Assembly (NCBI GenBank): GCA_035222895.1
Contig: JAVYIG010000896.1
Location: 62,001-126,000 of the forward strand
From: Strongylocentrotus droebachiensis
Taxonomy: Eukaryota; Echinodermata; Echinoidea; Camarodonta; Strongylocentrotidae
DNA length: 64,000 nt
Reading direction: 5' to 3'
This document shows, piece by piece, positions 34,471 to 46,635 of this stretch (position 1 is its first letter; each line of letters opens with the position of its first letter). The position numbers were made by a program, and so were the translations under genes. The notes beneath the pieces were generated by a model. The model ran no database searches, was not told the origin of the DNA, and worked only from the letters and a program-made list of their open reading frames with translations.

Positions 34471-36537
34471 ATGGCAGACACAATGAAGGAGACATTAACG
34501 AGTATGGTAAGTTTCACATTTGCTCATTAGCTGGAATGTATTTGATTCTGTTCTTTGGATAATTCATCATTATGATTTTATTTAAATCGAACTGTATCAT
34601 CAGTTTGTAAAGAAATGCGACAAAAGATTATGGTGAGCAAAAAACCAACAAAAACGTAATATTAAAATCTGTTACTCTCACGGTCAGTAACATTGTGAAT
34701 GAAAATATGTTTTTTCAAATTATTTAATAAATTCCTGTTTTCTTTGCAGTCTTACAGTCTCAGGATTCAGTACCAGCTCACTGCAGTCGTCTTCTTGATG
34801 TCATATATTGACGTCTCGCGTAAGAACTCTTGTTTTCATCAGCTCTGTAAAGATATATAGTGACTACATATAGGGGGAATGTGTTCATGTGTGTGCGTTT
34901 TATGTGTGTGGTGTGTGAGTTTGTGTGCGTATGTGTGTGTGTGAGATTGTGTGTGTGTTGTGGAAGGGGGTAATATTCAGCAACAGCAAGGAGGGGGTGG
35001 GAAATTGCAGAAAAATCCAGTGCATATTAGTAATTCATCGTCATAATAACAAAAGGGAAGCAAAGTATTAAACAAACAAAAATCATCGTCATGATGGTGT
35101 GGGGAGGGTAGGATGGGATGACATAGGTGTGAGGGTGTGCACATAGCGCTCATTTGTAGGTGTATTTGCAGTTATAAGAAGAAACAAAATTCACGTTAGT
35201 ATTTTGTCTTATAAAACGTAAGTACAATACGAAATATGAGAATATGAAATATGACCAGTTTGTAACTATGTGTTAGGGGCGAGGGAAGGAGAGTAAGGTG
35301 CGGGGGATGGATAAGGTGTGGGGGAGGGGTAAGGTTCTGCCAACTCTTCATGCTCAGGCTCAATACGCAGGATCAGGAGGGGATGGCCATTGAGAATGTA
35401 TTTTAGTCGTTAAAGGATTATTTGGACCGTTCGTATTTTAATTTTAAATCTAGACGCGGTATGTCCATCCTACTGTAAGCCACTTGTTCTACCTGACTCA
35501 TCTACCATTCAGATGATGGCGATGAGAAAAGAGAATGGTCCACTCGTTGATGAACTAACTGATTCATTCGAGCACTACATGTGTATACCCCCACAAGGTA
35601 AGTTTTCTTAAATTGATCTCCATTCAGTATGATCCTGCCTCAAAATCTGGGGAAGTTTTTCACAAAGACTTAGATCGACTTTTAGTTGGACTTAATTATG
35701 ACAGGCCATTCATGCCACTGGTTGCTCAATTATGATCTCTATATAATATTTTTCCTTCGATAAAAAACTATCAAAACATGTAAATGCTGTAGATTTGTGA
35801 CCATGATTTGTACGTCCCTTGAGAAACCAATGTCATGAATGGTTAGAGGAACCAGTGACATGAACGGCCTGCCATAGTTAAGTCCAACTTAAAGTCGATC
35901 TTAGTCTTTGTGAAACACTCCCCTGCAGACAATCACTGTCGTGACTTGTACATCCTAGATGTCATGGATACAGTCAAACGAATTGTATGACCATTCGTAC
36001 GTTAATGAATGTATGGGTACACACCTGTGGGTACATGCTTACGGATCCACATATAACAGAAAAGGAAGATTGGCTTCCTATAGTCGTAAATACAGTAACA
36101 GCTGACCAGGGCAAATACAATAGTTTGAAGAACCTGTGGCAATGACATCCATTGTAGAACGATAATACTGAAATGCAGATACCACATTATTTATTCACTT
36201 CAAATATTTTTCCCACTATATGACTATTAAAACATTGACAACATCTTCACCTGGCGACGGTGCAGGCAGTACAGGTGTACTTACAGATGTGTCTGCACCT
36301 GATCCATCTTTACCGTCCATTCGACTACCCTCATCGGTATCCATGACAGTGACTCAAGAGACGACACCATCCACGGTAGCCTCTGGAGATCCCACATCCT
36401 CCTCCTCCTCCACGTTGATGACGAGCAATGGGGTTACTATGGTTGACACACCCGCGCAGGCCAGTACATCAGTAAAACCTGCTACAACTAATCCGGCCAA
36501 TCCTGCTCCTAACGGCAGTGAGGCTGAGGATGATTAA
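34471..36537 (+). CDS. Gene A, right copy: short secreted Ser/Thr-rich protein
   Basis: Exons are 34471-34506, 34750-34819, 35454-35597 and 36287-36537, giving 166 codons plus stop with all junctions in frame. The parts are an N-terminal dozen residues, a hydrophobic leader, the 144-bp two-cysteine exon (CPSYCKPLVLPDSST and HYMCIPPQ) and a tail rich in Ser, Thr and Pro with NPANPAPNGSEAEDD at the end. Alternative in-frame acceptors for the last exon lie after 36265 and 36274. The last-exon translation is identical to the left copy. It is the first of three genes reading away from the gap; gene B follows 3.9 kb downstream. Secretion is inferred from the leader; function unknown. Confidence 0.65.
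35648..35921. mobile_element. MITE with long inverted ends, right arm
   Basis: Mirror of 22131-22404, in the last intron of gene A. Confidence 0.7.
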
Positions 36538-36558
36538 TATTTCCATTATTCTTCATAT

Positions 36559-36664
36559 CGAAAAGTAACGTGAATGGTGAACGCTTGTGGTGAATGGACA
36601 TTGCTTATCATCGAAAAGTAACGTGAATGGTGAACGCTTGTGGTGAATGGACATTGCTTATCAT
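36559..36664. repeat. 53-bp tandem duplication just after gene A, right arm
   Basis: Two exact head-to-tail copies (36559-36611, 36612-36664), directly after the gene A stop codon region. Confidence 0.9.
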
Positions 36665-39089
36665 CTGCCTATTAAGATAAATTCCATTATAATTATTTGT
36701 GTCAACCTCTACAAATATCTATGATAATGTCGTCGTAGGCGCCTCACACTATTGAAGGCTCGTCAACCAATACTAATATGTAATTAAAATGAGCTTACAC
36801 TCCAATGCCTGAATTTAATCTCAGTTTTGTTTCTGTCCATGTATTAAATTTCATTTTCTACATTTGAGTCCTAATTAGGACTGGATAGAGGTATTCATAT
36901 AAATATGTTTCTACAGTAACCTGTTTTTATTTGTGATGGGGGTTGTCAACACACGCCTTGCTTTTTGAGTTGTTCGCCTTTTTATATTGTATAAATGTTA
37001 CTATACTGATCTAAATGTTTACATTTTTTTCTGATAATGAGAAGGAAGTTTCAATTTCAACAATACTACTATACAAATAGTACACATCAGTGAAGGGCAT
37101 TGGTAAGAATTACCAACACAAGGTACATTTGGAACAGGCTAACACGCCCGAGGCGATAGCCGAGGGTATTTGGACTGTTTCGAAGGTATCCAGTGAGGGT
37201 AATTTGTTGTACTAATGCCCGAACAAAGTGATGTGTATTATTTGTTTTATAAGATGATGTTTTATTTGTTAAAATTATGTTTTATAACATGAATTTACTA
37301 ATGAACGGTCATTAGTAAAATTACGTGTTAGGCAAAATGAATGCCTGGTCACATGTACGCTCTCAACAAATCTTTTGATTAGGATCCGTTTCACCATCTT
37401 ATAACTATTTATATAGCGTCATCTATCTTTTTAAACTACAAGGGGATGGCAGAACACATTCTATCATAAAAAAATCCGGAGCACTACTATTAAGTCTTTC
37501 GAGTTTTGAGGGGAAGACTAAACCAAATTATGTACCCATGTAATAACAAATTAATTTTCTTTTCTTGAAATTGGCTAAGCTTGTGAAGTCGTATTGTGCA
37601 CACCGACCCTCTAAGCAATTTCAATTGGTATGATGCATATCCTTTTAATTTATTGGGTTTTACATTCCCGTACTTCTGAAGGCAATTGTGGCATTTGGTT
37701 AAACGGAAGTCGTGTTGTGCATGATGATATATGTAGGTGTGATAATTTACTGTTTATCTGCTCATTTTTTGTTTGATAGATTCGAATTTGAAATCTTAGT
37801 GTACATGTTATTTTTCATTGGTCGCAGTTGATCAATTAAAAAAAAAACCAGACTGAATACTCATTTGATAAACAGCAGTTTTCGGTAAGTTAAAAAAGTA
37901 ATTGGTATCCGATTTGAATTACATTTTTTCTATTCTTGTCTAATTCCATATTTTTCATTATCCTACAAATCACCTGTGAAATGCGATTTACAGGTATCAT
38001 TTAGTTTTACATTGTTATTATCATTATTAGCATAATCATAATTATTATCATTATCATTATTATTGTCATTATTATTATTATTGTCATTGTTTTTATTAAT
38101 ACTACTATCATTATTATCATCTTTATCAATATCATTTTTGTTGTGACTGTTCTTTAAAAAAATGATCATATTAATATCAATATTATGAATAGGTGTTACA
38201 AAGCCTTAGACGCACTCTACAGATATTTCGGTACTGTTATTTGACAATTTGCCTGTAGCATTTGGCCTTAGATTATCATGATTACAGTTTAGATATGAAA
38301 CCTCGTTTGAATTTGTAACTCCTTTCACGAAAAATTTGTACTTCATGTCATAACAATATTGATATATTCCACTGCTAATCATTTTGATAATGTTATCCCA
38401 TTTCTTTATGTTCCTAATTTATATTTAGGTTAATAAAAGAAGAAGAAATAGTGCATCAAATAATATATAAATCAATCAAATCAATCAATTTAAATGTAGA
38501 GTACTCAGATCCTGATTAATTAATTATTCAAATTTTAATTGTTCAAATTCTGCTGTGCAATATTATGTAATTGAAACAAGCATTTATTGTCCTTATTCAC
38601 AATATATACACATTCAAAGATGAAAATAGTTTGTAGACATGATTGAATTAATCTTTGTATTAAGTTGACAATTTCCTAACTCATTGATTAACATTTTTTT
38701 AAATAATTTCAGCTTGTTCCTATTTTAATGAAATTCCAATGGTTTCCAATTTCTAGATTAATTTCTAGTATTACTTTAAATTTGCAATATGAGTACACAC
38801 TTACTGCCATCGTATTTTACTTTTACCGTTTTTGTTCCCACTGTCTGTATTTTGTATATGATCTTTGAATATGTAAATTCAGTATCAATTCAACCGTAAG
38901 GGTTGCGAGCATTGAATAAAATAAATCTTGAATCTTGAATCTTGAATCATATCCAACACTCTTAGAGATATCAAACTAAAAGTAAACAAAAGTAATCTCT
39001 GCTGATAAGCGTGAAATCAACGAGAAACTGTTGGAATGTATGCATGTTGAAGAAAGGAAGGTATGCATGTTAAAGAAAGAAATAGAAAT

Positions 39090-39127
<38 letters not shown>

Positions 39128-40411
39128 TGAGAGAGAGAGAGAGAGAGTGAGAGAGAGAGAGAGTGAGAGAGAGAGAGAGAGAGTGTATGTGTGTTGTGTG
39201 TGGAGGGGGTGTATGCTGGAGATATAGAACGTGTAAAAGCCGGGAAGAATGAATTGAAGGATTGTCTGAGGATAATTAAGTGAAGGTTTGAAATCCCTCA
39301 TTTTCTTTGGAAGCATGAAATAATAGATAAGAGTGCGTTTTATAGAGAATATATATATACATGTAGATATACAAAATGGATATAAAAGAATTAAAAAGAA
39401 ATGTTTTTTTGTATGACTACAACAAAAATGTCATTTGTAGTTTTATCTACATAACAATAATAAGCACATTTCAAGTAACATATGAACATGTATTTACATA
39501 CTTTAGGGAATGAGTTCGGATCATTTTCTCCGATTTTTCACCTCTTCCATCCGTGTATCCGCCATTCTCTTGAAGCACTGAGTTTACTTATCTGAGTCGT
39601 ATCTATTTTGAACAATATATTTTATGAATATATTGTTTGTCGTAATTGATCATCAGTCTCCTCAACATGATAAATATCCCCAAAGTATGACTGTCAAATA
39701 TTGTACTTAGAAGATTTCTTTATACATATTTCCATCAATGATCTTGTTGAAAGGATTTTGTTTCTAACGTTGTTTATGTGCAAGTAAAAATTGCGATTAA
39801 ATAACAATAATACAAATTATAGCAATTATCTTCAAGTATTTTGATAACCTTTCGTATCAATTATGGTACTGAGAGCCTAGATGCATCATTCTGAAGTAAT
39901 GAACTTGGAAAGAAAAGGTACATAATTAAACCTGTGTATTGTTTTCCATTTGACAAAAACATTTTCCTTTAATGGATCAATAGCCTTGCTACTTTAATTT
40001 CCGGTAACGTGCAAGATGAGGTAATTAACTCTATTCTATTGGTGAGACCAGACAGAATGGGAGAGAAAACGAATGAGAGAGAGAGAGAGAGAGAGAGGTT
40101 GACACGCAACCTATACATAGACAAAGGAGGTAATTATTCAGAGAAACCAATGATGGATGAGGATGGCATCACTTTTTTCAAAGACGGTATCTACATTGGC
40201 AGATGTCCGCAATTAAAAGAAAATTATGATGTCTGCAGATGTAATGACCATTATGAGATGGAGTTCAACCGGAAGTGAGGGTCAATTTGGACAAGATATA
40301 GAACTGAGACATCTTTGAAAGGGTGACATTATACTCGGATAATTTCTAGTCACCGTCAGACTTAAACGGTCTTTTACAATAAATGTGGACAGTTCTCAAG
40401 ACGTTTTGAAG
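36665..40411. other. Spacer between genes A and B, right arm
   Basis: Mirror of 17641-21387: AAT microsatellite (38008-38142), LINE tail (38852-38957), GA microsatellites (39087-39185; 40065-40095) and the doubtful frame at 40009-40278. No other gene is seen. Confidence 0.5.
40009..40278 (+). CDS. Unrecognised short frame upstream of gene B, right copy
   Basis: Same 89-codon frame as 17774-18043. Ends 134 bp before the leader exon of gene B. The cysteine-bearing C-terminal half (IYIGRCPQLKENYDVCRC) might be a real terminal exon; the Arg/Glu repeat before it is microsatellite. Confidence 0.25.
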   Translation: MQDEVINSILLVRPDRMGEKTNERERERERLTRNLYIDKGGNYSEKPMMDEDGITFFKDGIYIGRCPQLKENYDVCRCNDHYEMEFNRK

Positions 40412-43400
40412 ATGGTAAGAGTGCTTTTCTTTTCATTCTTGTGAAAATCATTGAATTTGTGTTTAAAATAATTATATATTTTTTTAAATAGTTTTCATTC
40501 GTATTGAATAATCGTGTTTTTTGTAATGGTTAGCATTATCAAAGCTGAATCTCGATATAAAGGTTTGTACGATCCTAAAAATGTCAAGACAAGTACCATT
40601 TAAGAAAACTACTTCTAGAAAATTACTCCTTTTACTTTAAGGCAACAAATCGTTGTGAAAACTACTCGTGTAGTCCACAACCGTCCATGGGATATTATGA
40701 CTGCTAAGCGAGGTAGCTGTTTGAAGCGAAAATTCAGTTGTCCGTAACTGGCAACTTATTTTAAATACGATATTTTTTTGAAGGGCACAGCAGGTTGCAT
40801 ATAATTCCCTTAAAGCGCCTCTAAAGTGTTTGAAGCCCCAAAAATGTGGTGGTAAAATTACACTTAAATTGTATTATTATAATGTGAAAAGAGATGTCAT
40901 TTAAAACAAATTTTTGCAAGGATTTTCAAAACAAATGTGTTTGAAGTCGAATATTGATGAAAGAATACAAAATTTAAAAAACCCAAATTATGTATTCTTT
41001 GATCAATATTTATCTTCAAACACATTATTTGGGGGGAAACCTTTGCAGAAGAGTGGACAAATATCAGACAAAAAATGTTCCCTGAAAAGCATAGCTCTTC
41101 AAATGCCTTCATAATATTCTAAATATGACTTGTAACAGCATAAAAATGTGGGCCTCATTTTTATGCCTCATGTTTGTGTAGTCCAACATATATCTTTCTG
41201 TGTACAGAGTGCTTGTTACTTTTATCTAGACTGGGCTGAATTACTTGTCATGTTGATGATTCCAGAACCTTGTAGTACACATCAATAATTGTATTTTCCG
41301 ATCGATTCGCTTCTTTCACAATGCAATTTCATGACCAGAAATCAACTTTTGTGAATTTGTGATTCCCAATACTGCAGAGGGGCTTTAAATACATTCTCAA
41401 TAACGTGGCTTTTATTCACTTTTAGAAAGATCGTAATTCATCGCCTACGACGAATGAATTAATTCGATTCGCGCTAAAAAAATATTTTCATAGTGTAAGT
41501 CTTTCGTTTTGTTAAATTCAGGCGGTGATAATGATAGCTTTCGGCGTGTAAGGACAAAACATCGATTGACCTTGATAAATACTAACCATATTTTCCTGGT
41601 AGTTTTACTATAGATTTGCTTCATATACATAATTTTGTTAACTTCGATCTTTCATTTACTGACAGTCCGTCCTCGTGTTTTCGTACCAGCTCACGATGTT
41701 CATGCTACTGATTGCGTACATCGACATTACACGTAATTATTTGCCTTCATTTTTGTTTTCTCCCTTTCGCCCAGTTACTGTAATTTCTCTTTCTTTCCTA
41801 CTACAACACCTATTTTCTTTCTCTACCCCCTTCCCCTATGTCTGTCTGTCTGTCTGTCTCTCTTTCTGTCTCTTTCTCTCTCGCACACAAATATTTTTAT
41901 CTGATTTACGACTACATATATATATTGAATAAGGCAGACTAATGGAACATGGTTGATACTCCGAGTTTCACGCCTTGCAAGTGATCATCACTCATCAGGC
42001 AACTGATAGCATTCTTAAAACTACATGATTACTCTACAACCTGGGTATAAATACGCTCAAAATAAGACTTAACTAATACAATATAATATTACGTTTAGAT
42101 TATTACATATTCTGTAGTTATTACTCGTGTTTTCTTTTCAATGTAGATTTGGCAGATGCATCGTTTTGTAGACCACTCTTGATGGCAGATTCGTCTGTAA
42201 TTAGGCCGGTTCCAGTAAGAATAACGAATTACCCATTCGATACCATACATAGTGGTAAATTCCAGCACTACGCCTGTATACCCCCTCAAGGTAAGTATTC
42301 TCAATTTAATTTGCTCTCTTATCATCATTTTTGTCTCGCCTGCATACCAAAAGCGAGACATAGACGCCGCTTTTCCGGTGGCGGCGCGGCGGCGTTTACA
42401 TCAAAAACTTAACGTAAGGTTTAGTTTTTTAATTTTGAATATAATTTTGAAAGTATAAGTTACTTTCAGTGAAACTTGGACTAAAGGGTTATCAAGTATC
42501 CCCAATCATGTGAATATAATTTCGGGTCACGAAATCAAGGTCAAATGTCATTTCAGGTCAACAAACTTAGACTATGTTGTGGCATCATCATCAAAAAGTT
42601 AAACTAAGGTTAAGTTTTTGAATTTTTTACATAATTTTTAAAGTATACATTCCTCTTTCATGAAAATTGAACATAGGGGTTATAAAGTATCCCCAATCAT
42701 GTGAATATAATTTCAGGTCGCAAAGTCAAAGTTATTAGTCATTTCAGGTCAACAAACTTAGACTATGTTGTGGCATCAATATCAAAACTTAACCAAAGGT
42801 TAAGAATTTGAATTTTTATCATAATTTTGAAAGTATACATTCCCTTTTTTTAACGAAACTTCAACATACGGGTTATCAAGTATCATCAATCGTGTGATTA
42901 GTCTTTTCGGTGACAAAGTAAAGGTCAATCGTCATTACAGGTCTGCAAACTTAGACTTTGTTGTGGCATTAACCTCAAGATTTTGAATTTATAGCATAAT
43001 TTCAAAGTTAAAATTCCATGAAACGTGTACCCAAGGGTTATCAAGTATCACAAATCATATGACACAAATATCAGGTCACAAAGTCAAGGTGGAAGGTCAT
43101 TTTAAGGCAGTAGACTTGAATTATGTTTTCACAACTTAATATGAGAATTAATGATTCAATTTTTGTTATTTGTTCATATTTCATGAAAGTTATCTTTGTA
43201 CAGATAATAGTAACAAATTATTTTGATGATTCTTAGTCAATATTCACTTCAAAGTTCTGATTATATTCAGATTTTTCATTTTTTGGGGCCTGCTAATGGG
43301 CCTATCTGCTTTTAAATATTGTCCCAACCTCAATGTTTTTATCATATCGAATTGCGTAATGCAGGCGAGAACGCCAAGAGCATTTCCCTTGTTTAATAAT

Positions 43401-46400
43401 CTTTGTTGTAAAAGCATGCATAGGAATTTATATGGTCATCCCATCGGGGCTATTTGTCGATGAGTTTTTTGATGGCCATTGATCAAATAGAAAATGCTGA
43501 AAGAACGCTCCCTCTCCCTTTCTAAGCCTAAAAGTATACCCCAATTTCGAGAATTCAGGTCATTGTACAACAAAAGTCAACCAGCACTAGTTAATATGTA
43601 CCACTCACTCCCACCGTATAGTTACGATAAACCTTCTTTAAATTAGAGAGATGCATCGTTTAGAATACTGAGGTAATGAAATAAATTGATTTTGTTTGCA
43701 ATACGAATTTTTGAAGACCTCAAACCGTTCTGTAACATAAACTCCAACGTAATGTATTGCACTTATTTTATCTTATAAAGTGATAAACAAACAGTTTCCT
43801 CACGGGACCTCGTCGTCTGCTAAACCATCACCAACATCATTCTTTGATCAAGTAACTTACCCTGGATCAACAACAGCACCATCAACTCTCACAACGCAGA
43901 CAACAGATGTTTCTTCTGTAGTGGGGATTCATACAACGCTGGCGACGCTGCCTCTTACAACGTCAACAAGTCACATGACAACCCCATTTGTAGCAAATCC
44001 AAGCAGTCACATCACAAGTGCCGAGTTAACAATGTCTACGAGTAATCCCATGACAACTCAGTTAACTACAGCAGACGTTCCCACAACAACTACTCAGTCC
44101 ACAACAACCAAGAATCCTACAACAGCATCAACAGCAACAACAACAACAGATGTTTCTAGATTAACTACTCAATCTACGACAACATCGATTTCTACTACAA
44201 CAACCGAGCAGCATATGACAACAACAACGATTCCTACAACAACAACAACATCATCAACGATTTCAACTACATCAATCCAGTCAACAACAGACATGATTCC
44301 TACTACAACGAGGACGGTCCCCACTACAAAAACCCAGTCTATAACAGCGATTCCTACAACAACAACATCAACGATTTCAACTACATCAACCCAGTCAACA
44401 ACAGAGATGATTCCTACTACAACGAGGACGGTCCCCACTACAACAACCCAGTCTATAACAGCGATTCCTACAACAACATCAACGATTTCAACTACATCAA
44501 CCCAGTCAACAACAGAGATGATTCCTACTACAACGAGGACGGTCCCCACTACAACAGCCCAGTCTATAACAGCGATTCCTACAACAACATCAACGATTTT
44601 AACTACATCAACCCAGTCGACAACAGAGATGATTCCCACTACAACAACGACGATCCCCACTACAACAACCCAAAACATTCAGAGTAAGTTTCAAGACTAT
44701 CGGGATCAGTTTTTATAAGGATACTCTCGTAGTTACGTATTAACATGTATTGCCAGTAAACATAAATGTTATATATTACGAGTACTCGAAACACCACTTA
44801 ACATATTTTGTTCAAAAACATTTCAAATTAATATTTTACATCTCAGTTAACATTAAATGCATGTGTTCAAATTACATCTCAGTGAACATAAAGGCTGAAC
44901 ATAATTGTTGTATTCGTTTTCTCGCACTATTATTTTGTATGATCGTGACCTATCAATCGATAGTAATTTTTGACTTCTGCAAAAAAAAGGTAGCAAAACA
45001 TATGTCTCGTAATTATAAAGTAGGTATCGACTTGGAAGGGGCGATATGTTTGGATTGGAGTTTCGGGTTTATTATTCGCATAATGTAAAATTAACAGAAT
45101 CAGGAAAAACCTTCTTCCAATTATTTTGATCGGACCCAAATTTATAAGATAATAACATGACATGAAGAAACCCCAATGTAAACTTCTTCCAAGTTGTTGA
45201 GTTCTTAATTTCGTCTTTAAACAGTAACATGTTCACCAACTAAGAACTTCCTTCAAAAAAGAAAGAAAAAAAAACAATGCGGGGGTGTAGTAATGCGCAT
45301 GTGCAATTTATCTCCACCTACCAAGCAGTTTGTGATTTTTGAAAGAGCGTAATAAATAGGTTTGTTCCCGATGTAGAGGGCATGTAGACGTAGTTGCTAG
45401 CCAACTTCCAGATAGAATAACTATGTACTAACCACAATTTCTTTGACCTTGAGTCGCATTTCTTATTTGTTTTTAACAAGATGCCAAGGTTTTCGTCACC
45501 GACACTGGTCACAACAAAATCTTCTGGGCTGATCTACAGAGTATGATATTCACCGAGACGCCCCTTGCTCCAGAAACGGAACCATGGGATATAACCTATG
45601 ACCATGTTGAAAATAAAGTCTACTGGACAGAAACCGGAGCCAAACTGATTTACAGAGCTAATTTGGACGGGACAAACAAGGAGAGTATTCCGAATTTCAA
45701 CTACAATGGTAAATATATATATTTTGTTGGTGGTTAAAATAGGTATAATATCATTTGTATGACAGTCGCATCTGAAACATGTGCGCCGAGAGGAGATCGG
45801 GTTTAAAACTTCCAGGATAACTAGAGACGTCGATCTATATTAGAGGTAGGGGTAAATGCAAGAATTTAAGGATTCTGATCTGTTAATTTCCAGAGTTCTG
45901 CTTCTTCCAGTAGACAAAAAACATCAACAACACTATTCTTTTATTCAAACCAACAGGCCCTGTAGACATCGCCATTGCGGAGTCAGCGCGAAGGATTTAT
46001 TGTGCTTTTCGAGACGATTCCGTCATCAAATCGATCAATCTCGATGGAACAGGAGAGGTGGACGAGGTTTCCGATATCGATAAGCCACGTGCCGTCGTAG
46101 TCTTTGAGACAGAACAGTATGTTTTTGTTATAAATGTAATGCTTCCTGGGAGAAATTTCAATTATTTAAACATATTTGTGGCTTACACCCAGTAAATATG
46201 ATCGATTGATCGATCTGTATTGAAAAAAAGTCAGAAAAAAATCCTGGAACCAGCGGGACTTGAACCTGCATCTACTGCTTTCCGGGCAGCGACTCTACCA
46301 CCAGGCCATCACTGGTCCATGGTACAGTCACGATGAAATATAAAAAAATACCCAAGCTCTCCTGATTCATTCTGACTTATATACAGTATAATTATTCATT

Positions 46401-46590
46401 AGTCCGCCATGGTGGTAGAGTCGCTGCCCGGAAAGCAGTAGATGCAGGTTCAAGTCCCGCTGGTTCCAAGATTTTTTCTGACTTAAGTGTTTTTCAATAC
46501 AGATCGATCAATCGATCTTATTTACTGGTTGTAAGCCACAAATATGTTTAAATAACACAATAGGTGCCTCTGATCTCCCCCCCCCCCCCC

Positions 46591-46635
<45 letters not shown>

